Position numbers and translations under genes: made by a program. Under the pieces are notes generated by a model. The model searched no databases. It had not been told where the DNA came from and was given only the letters and a program-made list of their open reading frames with translations. A stretch of DNA of 41,722 bases, from assembly GCF_002289565.1 (NCBI RefSeq), contig NZ_NTFY01000099.1, positions 1 to 41,722 on the forward strand, read 5' to 3'. Every line of letters starts with the position of its first letter. Position 1 is the stretch's first letter. This document shows positions 16,442 through 25,453 of the stretch, piece after piece. The stretch comes from Rhodopirellula sp. SM50. Lineage in GTDB: Bacteria; Planctomycetota; Planctomycetia; Pirellulales; Pirellulaceae.

Positions 16442-17977
16442 ATGAAAGTTGGCATTATCAAGGAAATTGATCCCGGGGAGTGTCGTGTGGCGGCGACACC
16501 GGAAACGGCACGACGGTTGATCCAGAAGCTCGGGTTCGAGGTTTGGGTGGAATCTGGTGCGGGGGATGCCGCCAGTTTTCACGACCAGAGCTATCGCGAA
16601 GCCGGCTGTACGCTTTGCGATGAAGCGGCGGAGATCTGGACGGAATCCGACATCGTGCTGAAGGTCCGCCGTCCGCAGGATCGAGAGATCGAACAGCTGC
16701 GGGCGGGGCAAACGCTGATTTGTTTCTTGGCACCAGGCCAGAACGAAGCGTTGTTGCAGAAGATCGCTGCTCGGCAGGCGACGGCGTTGGCGATCGAAGC
16801 GGTGCCACGGATCAGTCGGGCGCAGAAGTTGGACGCATTGAGCTCGATGGCCAACATCGCGGGGTACCGGGCCGTCGTCGAAGCCGCCGGGCTGTTCGGG
16901 CGTTTCTTTACCGGCCAGATCACCGCGGCTGGAAAAGTCCCGCCGGCCAAGGTGTTGGTCATCGGCGCGGGCGTTGCGGGACTGGCCGCGATCGGAACCG
17001 CCAGGGGATTGGGGGCGATCGTGCGGGCCTTCGACGTGCGTCCCGAAGTCGCCGACCAGGTCAAAAGCATGGGCGCCGAATTCCTGATGTTGGAATTCGA
17101 GGGCGACGAGCACGGCGGCACTTCGGGCGGCTATGCCAAGACGATGAGCAAGGAATTCATCGATGCCGAGATGGCGCTCTTTGCCGCCCAGGCCAAAGAG
17201 GTGGACATCATCATCACCACGGCACTCATTCCAGGCAAACCGGCGCCGAAATTGATCACGCACGAAATGGTCCGTTCGATGCGTCCGGGCAGCGTGATCG
17301 TCGATTTGGCCGCCGAACAAGGCGGTAATTGCGAGGCGACGATTCCCGATGAGGTGACCAAGGTCGAAGGCGTGCACATCGTCGGCTACCGCGATCTGAC
17401 CAGCCGACTGGCACACACATCCAGCCAACTGTATGGGACCAATCTCTATCACTTGTTGGACGAAATGGGCGGCGCGGAAAGGTTCAGCGTCGACATGACC
17501 GACGAGGTGATCCGCAGCGCGACGGTCGTCAAGGACGGTCAGGTCACCTGGCCCCCGCCCCCGGTTTCCGTCTCCGCAGCCCCCAAGGAGAAAGTGGTGG
17601 AGTCGGTCGCACCGTCCGCCGTGGTGGAAAAGAAAATTGGGACCTTTGACATCGCGTTGATGGTGATCGCGGCGGTGTTGTTGGTTGGAGTCGCGTTGAC
17701 GCGCGATCAGGGTTTCATCACCGATTTCACCGTCTTTCTACTGGCCTGTCTGATCGGGTGGCAAGTGATTTGGAACGTGACCGCCTCGCTGCATGCCCCG
17801 TTGATGAGTGTCACCAATGCGATCAGCGGCATCATCATTGTCGGCGGGATGGTGCAAATCGGGGCGACCAACCCGGTCGCGGCATGGCTGGGCGGGCTGG
17901 CAATCTTTGTCGCGACGATCAACATTGCCGGCGGCTTTCTGATCACGCACCGCATGCTCAGCCTATTTCGCAAGTGA
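16442..17977 (+). CDS. pntA: NAD(P) transhydrogenase subunit alpha
   Basis: A 511-residue subunit of the proton-translocating transhydrogenase, which moves hydride between NADH and NADP+ at the cytoplasmic membrane. Residues 1-380 are the NAD(H)-binding domain I, resembling alanine dehydrogenase: 'KEIDPGECRVAATPETARRL' at the start, the dinucleotide loop 'GAGVAGLAAIG' at 175-185, and 'GYRDLTSRLAHTSSQLYGTN'. A Pro/Ala-rich linker (about 377-395) joins it to four membrane helices of domain II (about 400-511), ending 'THRMLSLFRK' much as in E. coli. The full alpha chain is present, not split into PntAA and PntAB. GACAGGCGGCAA precedes the ATG, giving only a weak ribosome site. pntB follows after 68 bp. 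Confidence 0.95.
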   Translation: MKVGIIKEIDPGECRVAATPETARRLIQKLGFEVWVESGAGDAASFHDQSYREAGCTLCDEAAEIWTESDIVLKVRRPQDREIEQLRAGQTLICFLAPGQNEALLQKIAARQATALAIEAVPRISRAQKLDALSSMANIAGYRAVVEAAGLFGRFFTGQITAAGKVPPAKVLVIGAGVAGLAAIGTARGLGAIVRAFDVRPEVADQVKSMGAEFLMLEFEGDEHGGTSGGYAKTMSKEFIDAEMALFAAQAKEVDIIITTALIPGKPAPKLITHEMVRSMRPGSVIVDLAAEQGGNCEATIPDEVTKVEGVHIVGYRDLTSRLAHTSSQLYGTNLYHLLDEMGGAERFSVDMTDEVIRSATVVKDGQVTWPPPPVSVSAAPKEKVVESVAPSAVVEKKIGTFDIALMVIAAVLLVGVALTRDQGFITDFTVFLLACLIGWQVIWNVTASLHAPLMSVTNAISGIIIVGGMVQIGATNPVAAWLGGLAIFVATINIAGGFLITHRMLSLFRK

Positions 17978-18045
17978 CGTGGCTGCCCGTCTGCTGTTGG
18001 ATGTTCTGTTGTTTGGATGATCGTTTGCTCCCGTACATAAAAGAC

Positions 18046-19479
18046 ATGCCGTTTTCCCACCCACTCGTGATTGCTTCACAGACGCTGCCCCTGAACCAGT
18101 CCCTGGCCACGGTCGCGTACATCGTGGCGGCGGTCCTGTTCATTTTCTCCTTGGCCGGGTTGTCTCACCAAACGAGTGCCAAACGTGGCAATCTGCTCGG
18201 GATCATCGGCATGGTGCTGGCGGTCGGGGCGACCGTCTTCGGCGTGATGAACGGCGGGTACCTTTGGATGGTGGTCGCGATCTTGCCGGCGATCTTGATC
18301 GGTGCCCGGTTGGCCGCCCGTTTATCGATGGATCATCTGCCACAACTGGTGGCGATGCTTCACAGTTTTGTGGGATTGGCGGCTGTTTTCGTCGGCATCT
18401 CCAGCCACATCGAAGCCGGGATCGCTGTCCCCGACGGCGAGATGCTGATTCACAAAATCGAGATCTACGTCGGCGTCTTCATCGGCGCGTTGACCTTTAC
18501 CGGATCGATCGTCGCATTCCTGAAATTGGCCGAACTTGTCGGTGGTCGAGCGGTGACGCTGCCCGGTCGGCACGTCTTGAACGTCGTTCTGATGCTCACC
18601 TGTGTCGGTTTGGGAATCTGGTACTGCCGTGTCGAGGGTGAGGATGCACTGGTGCCGCTGTTGATCATGACCGCGATCTCGTCACTGATCGGTGTTCACT
18701 TGGTGATGGCGATCGGCGGTGCGGACATGCCGGTGGTGGTTTCGATGCTCAACTCCTATTCCGGCTGGGCTGCCGCGGCGGCGGGATTCATGCTGAAGAA
18801 CCACTTGCTGATCGTCACCGGTGCACTGGTCGGCAGCTCGGGCGCGATTCTGTCGTACATCATGTGTGCGGCGATGAACCGAAGTTTTTTGAGCGTGATC
18901 ATGGGCGGATTCGGCAGCGGCGCCGGTGGGCCGGCCGCCGTGGTCGAAGGCACGACGAAGGAATTCAGCGTCGACGAGACGGTCGCAATGTTGGAAGAAG
19001 CACAATGCATCGTGATCGTTCCGGGCTATGGCATGGCGGTCGCTCAAGCACAACATTCCCTGGCCGAAGTCGTTAAGACGCTGCTCAAACGCAACAAAGA
19101 AGTCCGATTTGCCATTCACCCGGTCGCCGGACGCTTGCCCGGGCACATGAATGTGCTGCTGGCCGAAGCCAACGTGCCGTACGACATCGTCTTGGAAATG
19201 GACGAAATCAATGAAGACATGTCCGATACCGATGCGATCCTGGTGATCGGGGCCAACGACATCGTCAATCCGGCCGCACTGGATGATCCCAATAGCCCGA
19301 TCGCGGGCATGCCGGTGATCGAAGTCTGGACGGCCAAAACCTGCGTGGTGATGAAACGCGGCATGTCCACCGGATACGCCGGTGTCGGAAATCCGTTATT
19401 CTTTAAAGACAACACCTACATGTTGTTCGGTGACGCCAAGCAAAACGTCGACGCGATTTTGCGGGGGCTGCAACGTTGA
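18046..19479 (+). CDS. pntB: NAD(P) transhydrogenase subunit beta
   Basis: A 477-residue subunit holding the remaining membrane helices (domain II) and the NADP(H)-binding domain III. The N-terminal segment 'VAYIVAAVLFIFSLAGLS' aligns with the first helix of E. coli PntB. 'LPQLVAMLHSFVGLAAVFVG' and 'GGADMPVVVSMLNSYSGWAAAAAGF' are membrane segments conserved in the family. Domain III shows 'VPGYGMAVAQAQ' (NADP-binding loop), 'HPVAGRLPGHMNVLLAEA' and 'MKRGMSTGYAGVGNPLF'. The ATG at 18046 gives the best family length; another in-frame ATG lies at 18001. It has about 20 extra residues ahead of the first helix compared with E. coli. Confidence 0.95.
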   Translation: MPFSHPLVIASQTLPLNQSLATVAYIVAAVLFIFSLAGLSHQTSAKRGNLLGIIGMVLAVGATVFGVMNGGYLWMVVAILPAILIGARLAARLSMDHLPQLVAMLHSFVGLAAVFVGISSHIEAGIAVPDGEMLIHKIEIYVGVFIGALTFTGSIVAFLKLAELVGGRAVTLPGRHVLNVVLMLTCVGLGIWYCRVEGEDALVPLLIMTAISSLIGVHLVMAIGGADMPVVVSMLNSYSGWAAAAAGFMLKNHLLIVTGALVGSSGAILSYIMCAAMNRSFLSVIMGGFGSGAGGPAAVVEGTTKEFSVDETVAMLEEAQCIVIVPGYGMAVAQAQHSLAEVVKTLLKRNKEVRFAIHPVAGRLPGHMNVLLAEANVPYDIVLEMDEINEDMSDTDAILVIGANDIVNPAALDDPNSPIAGMPVIEVWTAKTCVVMKRGMSTGYAGVGNPLFFKDNTYMLFGDAKQNVDAILRGLQR

Positions 19480-19486
19480 GGACCCG

Positions 19487-19543
19487 TGGGAGCGCCTTCC
19501 AGGCTCGTCATTGCAGCATCGACAGGCTAGAAGCCTATCCCAC
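19487..19543. repeat. Decayed copy of the GTGGGA...TCCCAC hairpin
   Basis: Just after pntB, arms resembling those of 620-676 can still be read (GTGGGAGCGCCTTCCAGGCT against AGGCTAGAAGCCTATCCCAC), but with several mismatches and a longer loop. It could help end the pntAB transcript. Confidence 0.6.
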
Positions 19544-19606
19544 TTGATCACACCCGCTGCTGAGCTGTTCCGTTCACATTGTTTCTCTCCTCGATGAGGT
19601 GCACGA

Positions 19607-20227
19607 GTGATTCGCATCATCCACCACACCGCGCTGGCGGCCGTGCTCTGTGTCTTCGGTTTCAACAACGTCGACGCGGCGGAGATTTCGACCACGTCGC
19701 TGCGCCATCAAACGCGGACACAACTGCGTCTGGAAGCGAACGCAAACGCAGGCCACGCCCATGACGATGCGGTCGCCGCACTATGTGATTTGTACGTCGT
19801 GCTGCGAAGCGATCCACGGTACGCGACCAGCGAAATGCTTCAGGGCGACGCCGCGAAAGTGCGACGACGCTTGCTGACCGTTGCACGACGAATAGAAATT
19901 CAACTCGGGCGAAAAGGAATCCCCCGTCCCACCGGGTTATCGGATCAAGTTGATGCGGCGATCAACGCGGCACTCGACGATCCGAATGATTCGACGAGTC
20001 CATTTCCCGCCCAGCCGTCGACGAATCACCGAGCCGGCGGGGCAGCCGCCGCGGGTGCCGGATGGCAACTCGTCGTATTGATTGAACGGATCGTGGCACC
20101 GGATTTCTGGGAATCGCGTGGAGGCGTCGGCTCGATTCATTACTTTGCGATGCGCAAGGTCTTGGTCGTGCGAGCAACCAGCGATGTGCACCAACAAGTC
20201 AAAGATCTGCTGACGGCGCTGCGGTAG
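19607..20227 (+). CDS. Secreted planctomycete-type hypothetical protein
   Basis: A 206-residue protein with a GTG start at 19607 supported by GAGG 7 nt upstream. Residues 1-24 form a signal peptide ending in 'NNVDAAE'. The middle (about 40-110) is helical and charged. The last 55 residues read 'W-Q-L-V-V-L-I-E-R-I-V-A-P-D-F-W', then a Gly-rich turn, then 'LVVRATSDVHQQVKDLLTALR'. That beta-alpha pattern resembles short secretin-N-like domains common at the ends of planctomycete exported proteins. Function unknown. It stands alone after pntB and before a repeat-filled gap. Confidence 0.75.
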   Translation: MIRIIHHTALAAVLCVFGFNNVDAAEISTTSLRHQTRTQLRLEANANAGHAHDDAVAALCDLYVVLRSDPRYATSEMLQGDAAKVRRRLLTVARRIEIQLGRKGIPRPTGLSDQVDAAINAALDDPNDSTSPFPAQPSTNHRAGGAAAAGAGWQLVVLIERIVAPDFWESRGGVGSIHYFAMRKVLVVRATSDVHQQVKDLLTALR

Positions 20228-20520
20228 CGGGTGAGCCGTCCGGCTGCAACTTGAGAGACCGGAGGGATCGCGGGCCGTCGATTTAAGGGGATTTGTCGAG
20301 GCAATGGTGAGCCGCCGGCCGTAAGGCCTCGGGCGGGCGCATGGATGCCCGGTCGCTTACGCGTCGCGGCTCACTAAATTGACAGCACGCTCGCGCCCTT
20401 CCACTAACAAACAATACCCCGTTGGGTGCCAAACCAGATGCCATGGACCAGACGCCGGCGGGCGCCGAGCTGATCAGAGCGGTGTTTTTGAAATGAAAAA
20501 GGCAATCAGAGGAGATTTGG
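20228..20520. repeat. Repeat inserted within a repeat before the SecD-like gene
   Basis: Sequence resembling the 'ACCGGAGGGCTCGCGCCC...CTAACAAA' family (20255-20275 and 20391-20425) is split by a separate hairpin unit at 20307-20374, whose ends are GTGAGCCGC and GCGGCTCAC. This looks like one element inserted into another. No gene is supported, though a 13-codon frame (20493-20534) overlaps the next gene's start. Confidence 0.65.
20307..20374. repeat. GTGAGCCGC...GCGGCTCAC hairpin unit
   Basis: A 68-bp unit with 9-bp perfect terminal inverted repeats and internal smaller palindromes (CCGGCCG, AGGCCT). It interrupts the repeat that surrounds it. Confidence 0.75.
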
Positions 20521-21570
20521 GTGTCGTACGCTGACGAAATTGAATCCGGGAATTCCGGTTCCCGGTCGCGCCGCAAAACAATCGTGGCGATTGCCGTCAC
20601 GGTCTGGGTCGCGATTGCGGTCGGACTCGTGTTCTTTGCCAAGACCTCTGTGGAAGGAACCCGGTTGGTGTATCAGATCGAACCGTCGGATTTTCGCGCA
20701 GATCAAATCGTCTCAGCTGTCGAGCGACGGTTGGACGGTTTCTTCGATGGGGCGAAAGAGATCCGAGTGGTGGAGGACGGAACGAGATTGCAGATCGATT
20801 TGGAAACCACCCAGAGCCCGCAGGTGGATGCGATCGCGACGATGCTGCACCACGAGGGACACCTGCGATTTCTGGCGCTCGCCCAACCTGGCCGCCACGG
20901 TGCCGTGATCGATGCGGCAAGGGCTCAGATCGACAGCGGTAATCTTGCGCGGGAGGTTCGCGACGCATCGGGCGCGCCGGTCGGCAGATGGGTGTTGATC
21001 GACCAAACCGTCGATCGGGCCACCGGTTGGCCGAAGCTGAAAGTCGAACCGAAGGGATTGATCCTGCGAAACTCGAAAACCGGTGCGATCGTCGACTTGG
21101 CATCGTCGCTTCAAACTTCCGAGGGGCAAGTCGAAGTGGGGCAATGGATGTTCGACAACAACGTCACCGGATTGGACGCACTGGCGATCGTCGAACCGGA
21201 CCTTCAGCTGGACGGTGATTCGCTCAGCTTCGCCGCGATGACCGAAGACGCCAGCGGTCAATTGGCGGTCTCGCTGGAATTCACGCAGCAGGGTAGCACC
21301 GCGTTGGAAACGTTGACCAAACGCTATCTACCGGTCGGACAACGGCAAACCAGACTCGGAATTGTCTTTGATGACCTCTTGATCACTGCGCCGAATATTC
21401 TGCAACCGATCCGCAAGCAGGCAGTGATTACAGGCGACTTCGAAAAAGCCGAGGTCCAGGCCATCATCGCCGTGCTCAAGGCCGGAAGATTGCCGGTCGA
21501 GTTGGCCGAGAAACCACTGAAGCGAGAACCGGTCACGCTGACCAAGCCGATGTTGAAGTGGCCGCTGTGA
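20521..21570 (+). CDS. Single-span protein resembling the periplasmic head of SecD
   Basis: A 349-residue protein with a GTG start at 20521; AGAGGAG at 20508-20514 is one of the strongest ribosome sites in the window and fixes this start. Residues 1-20 are cytoplasmic and basic, about 21-41 form one membrane helix, and the rest is outside. The outer part follows the SecD P1 layout: 'TRLVYQIEPSDF...AVERRLDGF' near residue 50, 'LRFLAL' near 115, and a head-like end 'RLGIVFDDLLITAPNILQPI' to 'LKAGRLPVEL', matching the SecD pattern in which the P1 head is followed by 'LraGaLP'. The five further helices of SecD and all of SecF are missing. It may be a partial SecD paralogue with a structural or chaperone role; this is inference. 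The next genes (blaI/blaR1) begin about 155 bp later. Confidence 0.72.
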   Translation: MSYADEIESGNSGSRSRRKTIVAIAVTVWVAIAVGLVFFAKTSVEGTRLVYQIEPSDFRADQIVSAVERRLDGFFDGAKEIRVVEDGTRLQIDLETTQSPQVDAIATMLHHEGHLRFLALAQPGRHGAVIDAARAQIDSGNLAREVRDASGAPVGRWVLIDQTVDRATGWPKLKVEPKGLILRNSKTGAIVDLASSLQTSEGQVEVGQWMFDNNVTGLDALAIVEPDLQLDGDSLSFAAMTEDASGQLAVSLEFTQQGSTALETLTKRYLPVGQRQTRLGIVFDDLLITAPNILQPIRKQAVITGDFEKAEVQAIIAVLKAGRLPVELAEKPLKREPVTLTKPMLKWPL

Positions 21571-21605
21571 CAGGCACTCATTCTGACGTCGCAAGCGAGT
21601 GTTCG

Positions 21606-21619
21606 GTTCAGATCTGAAC
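21606..21619. promoter_or_regulatory. 14-bp perfect palindrome upstream of the BlaI-type gene
   Basis: GTTCAGATCTGAAC reads the same on both strands. It lies 107 bp before the repressor ATG and 35 bp after the SecD-like stop. A TTGACA hexamer follows at 21645-21650, but no good -10 box sits at the right distance. BlaI-family repressors bind dyad operators near their own genes, though this sequence does not match the classical TACA/TGTA type, so its role is a guess. Confidence 0.35.
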
Positions 21620-21725
21620 TTTTTCGCAAGGTCGAAGAAAATCGTTGACAGCGGCTCGAACGACCGTCAGACTGACTTTGAAGTGTTAAAAATTTCTTGC
21701 CGGCGTTTTGGTCGAGGTGGTGTCG

Positions 21726-22109
21726 ATGGGGGTGGAACAACTCAGTCGTCGCGAGCGGGAAATCGTCGACATCTTGTATGTCAAGGAGGAAGCGACCGCG
21801 GCCGAGGTACGGCTCGCCATGACGGGAGATCCGTCCGATGCCACGGTCCGGACGCTGCTGCGGATCTTGGGCGAAAAGGGATTCGTCAAGTATCAGCGTC
21901 GGGGACGCCACTATCGGTATCGGCCGGTTCAACCCAAAAAGCGCGCCGCGAAACAGGCGTTTCGGCACGTCTTGAATGTATTCTTTGGTGGATCGGTGGA
22001 AGCGGCCCTCGCCTCGCACCTGTCCGATCCGAAAACGCAATTAGATCAAGACGAATTGAATCGATTGCGTGAATTGATTTCCGAAGCCGAGCGGGAGGAA
22101 ACGACATGA
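21726..22109 (+). CDS. BlaI/MecI/CopY-family transcriptional repressor
   Basis: A 127-residue winged-helix protein. 'EQLSRREREIVDILYVKEEATAAEVRLAM' followed by 'SDATVRTLLRILGEKGFVKYQRRGRHYRYRP' is the standard BlaI DNA-binding domain (residues 4-72). 'FFGGSVEAALASHL' at about 92-105 corresponds to the dimerisation and cleavage region of BlaI/MecI, where the partner peptidase inactivates the repressor. The ATG at 21726 has GAGG 8 nt upstream; a TTG at 21708 in the same frame is the alternative. The stop overlaps the next ATG (ATGA), so the pair is translationally coupled. It probably represses its own operon and possibly other targets until the sensor is triggered. Confidence 0.92.
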   Translation: MGVEQLSRREREIVDILYVKEEATAAEVRLAMTGDPSDATVRTLLRILGEKGFVKYQRRGRHYRYRPVQPKKRAAKQAFRHVLNVFFGGSVEAALASHLSDPKTQLDQDELNRLRELISEAEREETT

Positions 22110-25100
22110 GTGAGTGGTTACACCGCTGGGAACTCATTGGTGAATCGCATCCGGCGTTGGCGACGTTGATCCTCTGGGGCTTGCGTGCGGCGATGATCGT
22201 CATGGCCGCGTGGTTCATTGACCGTCTGGCGAGCAGGTGGTCGTCCGGTTTTCGTCATTGTGTCTGGATCAGTGCCTTCGGCGCGCTCGCTCTGTTGGTA
22301 CCGCAACTGCTGACGTCCTTTCCGATCCGGATTCCGGTTCGCGTGTTGCAATCATCCGTCTCGCCGGTAAGCCTGTCAACGAATGACGTCGCCGTCGCGG
22401 CGGACCGACAACGCGCGGCGAGTTCGGTCACGGCTGAGCGACGGCGGCGTGAGACGAACGGTCCAATCTCGGACGTTCCCTTCCCCGCGCATTCGGCTGC
22501 CCCTCTGATCCCGTCGACACCTGTGGGGGGTGCCGTTTCGCCGGCGTCGGATGCATTTTCGGCAAGACCGCCCGAGCAACGATCCGTCCCGGTCACATCG
22601 GCGCCGTCGCCGGTTGCGTTGATCATGATCATGATCTATTTCACCGGGCTACTGGTATGGCTTGTTAGGATCGTTGTCAGTTGGGTCAGATTGAGGCGTT
22701 TTGCGACCGAAGCCATCGCTTTGACTGCGGAGCAGTGGCAACTCGCCCAGGCCTGCGCAACGCGTTTGTGCCTGAGCGAAACGCCGCAGTGTCGCGTTTC
22801 AGCATCTGTTTCATTGCCGCTGACGTTCGGAGTGCTGCGCCCGATGGTGTTGGTTCCGGTCAGCTTTCGATCCTTCACGGTCGATCAGCAGCGGCATTGC
22901 CTGTTGCATGAAATGGCGCACGTTGCCCGGCGTGACTCATGCTGGAATTGGTTGGCGGAAATCACGTCGGCCGTCTATTGGTTTCACCCGTCGGTCCATT
23001 GGGCTCGCCGGAATCTGCGGCGGTCACGAGAGGACGCCGCCGACGATGCGGTGTTGCGATCCGGCGAGCGCGGGGCTTCCTACTCCCGAAGTCTGCTGGA
23101 AATCACGCAGGGCATCGCTGCGGTTCCCCAACCACCGGCGGCGATTTCGTCCGGTACGAATCTGCAGTACCGGATTCGACGGATGTTAGATCGCACATCG
23201 AAGGACAGCCGACCGCCTCGTTGGACGATTGCCGCGGTCGGCCTGGGTTTTCTGTTGATTGCATTGTCGGGAATCAGCTTGGAAGCCGTGGTTGCCCAAA
23301 CATCCCCCGCCGTCGTTGAGAGCGACGCGGTCCCGTTGACCTCATCACCGCAGGATCGCGTCGCCGGGGACGAGGGCTTGTTTCAACGATTTCAAACCGT
23401 CGAACTCGCAAAGCCGGCGGGTGAAGCCTCTCAACACGTCAACCTTGAATTGGTCGGCCGGGTGACCGATGCCAACGGTCCCGTGGTTGGGGCGGTCGTC
23501 TTGATTCGCGAATTTGTTTTCTCCCGCGGCCCGGACGGCAAGTACATCTCGCCGCCGATCGTTGCCCGAACGACGACCGGTCAGGATGGCCGCTATCAGG
23601 TCCAAGGTTTTCCGACCATCCGCCTGAAGTCACTCGGTCGTGCCCGTTGGGAGATTTTGGTGGCCGATAAAACCGACCGACTCGGGCTCGGCGTTTACGC
23701 TCTGTCACCGTTCGATCGCCGAACCCCCGCGTTGGGGAAGGCATCGGTCGATATCCGACTACCTGGCAGCGAAAAAATTGCAGCACGAGTCGTGACGCCG
23801 GCCGGAAGCGGAATCAGTGATGTCCGTGTCGCCGTGAAAGAAATCACTGTGCCGGCGAGCACCCGCTCCAATGCCGATCCGTTTTCCGATCCGTTTGCGC
23901 GGCGAAGAGGAGACCCCTTCACCAACGAACCCCACGCCTATCGCTTTCCCTCTGACAAAATCCATCTGGTAGCAACGACAGACGACGACGGTCGGGTCGC
24001 CTTTCAAATGCCGGAACGTGCATCGCTGGTGTTGGGAATTCGACGAACGGGTTATTTCCCGCGTCTACACAGGGTCTCGGCGCCGGGCTATGCAACGGGG
24101 CTACGAGGGGCACCTGTCATTGAAGAGTCCGTCTCACCCGCAACGATCGAACTACGGCAACTGCTTTTCGTTTCGGTCGCCATCAATGATGAAGCCGGTG
24201 CCCCCGTCAAACAGTACACGCTCTCCGCGTTGACTCCACGGGGCAAATCACCGTCGCAGAGATTTCAGATTTCCGAGGACGGAAGGATGCGGACGACCGC
24301 TGAGTTCTTGCGTGGGGCGTCGGACGACAATGGACAGGTTCAATTCATCGCACGTTTTCCGTTCGAGTCCGGTTTGCTGCCTCGCTCCACTTCGGTGCTG
24401 GCCGAATCAGTGATCGATCGACGCGAGCTGCGTTTGCAGGCACAACAAGGAATCCGGGCATCCGGTCGAGTCGTACGGAAGGACGATGGCACCGGCATCG
24501 CCAACGCCGAAGTCTGCTGGCATCGCCAGGCGGGACGCATCGAAGACTCATTGCTCCGCAGCATGACCAATGCGCAAGGCGATTGGCGGATGGTGATCCC
24601 AAAGGAAAATGGCTATCTATCGGTCGTCGGATACTCGCCGGGGTTGGATTTTTGGACCATCGACCGGTTCAACGCCGATGCATCGGGGCAACAGCAGTTC
24701 ACCCGTTTAGTTGACTCCGTCGATCTGCCCGATTTAACGGTCCCCGATTTTCGGATCGAACGTATTCCAGACAGACCCGTGACGGTGGTCGATACCAACG
24801 GTTCGCCGGTGGAAGGCGTCTGGGTCCGCTCGGAGTTCATCGAAACGATCCAACGCGACAACAAAACCTATCACTTGCCACAATCGCTCGCCGCCGCGGT
24901 GAAGACGGACAAAGCGGGGCGGTGTCGATTGGTGCTGAATCAATCGACATGGGAACATGGAACCGTCAGCGCGATGAACGTTGATCACGAAGCCACCTCC
25001 ACGAACCCTCCATTCACCGCCGGACAGGTATCGATCACCCCCGGATCCGACGATCCGATCACGCTCGTGCTGCGAGAGCCTTGGGTCGTGACCGGACGCG

Positions 25101-25420
25101 TTTTGCTCAACGGCAATCCGGCCAACGGACTTCGCGCCGGTCTGACCACGCGTCTGATCGGATCGGGAGACTTCGGCCAATTCAAGACCGACACGGTGCC
25201 GATCGGCGACGATGGTCGCTTTGAGGTCACCGCCGTCGCGGGTTTAGAATACGCCGTCGCCGTTCGCCAGGATGCCGAGACGGAAAAGAAGTACTTCTAT
25301 TGGCAGACCCCTATTCCAGAACCTCGGTCGGGACGGGGCGATGTCGGAACACTCTCGATTTCAAGCAACCAACTCAAGACGCACCAACAGATGTATGATG
25401 AGCGTTACAAACCGAAATAG
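22106..25420 (+). CDS. M56 (BlaR1-type) sensor peptidase with very large extracytoplasmic region
   Basis: A 1104-residue membrane protein. The N-terminal part has hydrophobic segments near residues 15-32, 47-68 and 172-193. The zinc-peptidase site is HEMAH at residues 268-272 (22907-22921), with the third ligand expected in 'SREDAADDAVL'. A last helix 'AAVGLGFLLIALSGISL' ends near residue 395. Residues 400-1104 lie outside and hold several carboxypeptidase-regulatory-like or Ig-like modules, recognised by 'VGRVTDANGPVVGAVVLI', 'SGRVVRKDDGTGIANAEV' and 'TGRVLLNGNPANGLRAGL'. No penicillin-binding sensor domain is seen, so the signal is unlikely to be a simple beta-lactam; a carbohydrate or protein ligand is more plausible. 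It should cleave the BlaI-type partner encoded just upstream. Confidence 0.88.
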   Translation: MSEWLHRWELIGESHPALATLILWGLRAAMIVMAAWFIDRLASRWSSGFRHCVWISAFGALALLVPQLLTSFPIRIPVRVLQSSVSPVSLSTNDVAVAADRQRAASSVTAERRRRETNGPISDVPFPAHSAAPLIPSTPVGGAVSPASDAFSARPPEQRSVPVTSAPSPVALIMIMIYFTGLLVWLVRIVVSWVRLRRFATEAIALTAEQWQLAQACATRLCLSETPQCRVSASVSLPLTFGVLRPMVLVPVSFRSFTVDQQRHCLLHEMAHVARRDSCWNWLAEITSAVYWFHPSVHWARRNLRRSREDAADDAVLRSGERGASYSRSLLEITQGIAAVPQPPAAISSGTNLQYRIRRMLDRTSKDSRPPRWTIAAVGLGFLLIALSGISLEAVVAQTSPAVVESDAVPLTSSPQDRVAGDEGLFQRFQTVELAKPAGEASQHVNLELVGRVTDANGPVVGAVVLIREFVFSRGPDGKYISPPIVARTTTGQDGRYQVQGFPTIRLKSLGRARWEILVADKTDRLGLGVYALSPFDRRTPALGKASVDIRLPGSEKIAARVVTPAGSGISDVRVAVKEITVPASTRSNADPFSDPFARRRGDPFTNEPHAYRFPSDKIHLVATTDDDGRVAFQMPERASLVLGIRRTGYFPRLHRVSAPGYATGLRGAPVIEESVSPATIELRQLLFVSVAINDEAGAPVKQYTLSALTPRGKSPSQRFQISEDGRMRTTAEFLRGASDDNGQVQFIARFPFESGLLPRSTSVLAESVIDRRELRLQAQQGIRASGRVVRKDDGTGIANAEVCWHRQAGRIEDSLLRSMTNAQGDWRMVIPKENGYLSVVGYSPGLDFWTIDRFNADASGQQQFTRLVDSVDLPDLTVPDFRIERIPDRPVTVVDTNGSPVEGVWVRSEFIETIQRDNKTYHLPQSLAAAVKTDKAGRCRLVLNQSTWEHGTVSAMNVDHEATSTNPPFTAGQVSITPGSDDPITLVLREPWVVTGRVLLNGNPANGLRAGLTTRLIGSGDFGQFKTDTVPIGDDGRFEVTAVAGLEYAVAVRQDAETEKKYFYWQTPIPEPRSGRGDVGTLSISSNQLKTHQQMYDERYKPK

Positions 25421-25453
25421 GCAGCACCGTTTAGCTCTCCACAGGAACCCACG

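Noticed and set aside
20493..20534. 13-codon frame overlapping the start of the SecD-like gene
   Set aside because: No ribosome site precedes it, and the strong AGAGGAG inside it serves the GTG at 20521. Chance overlap is likely.
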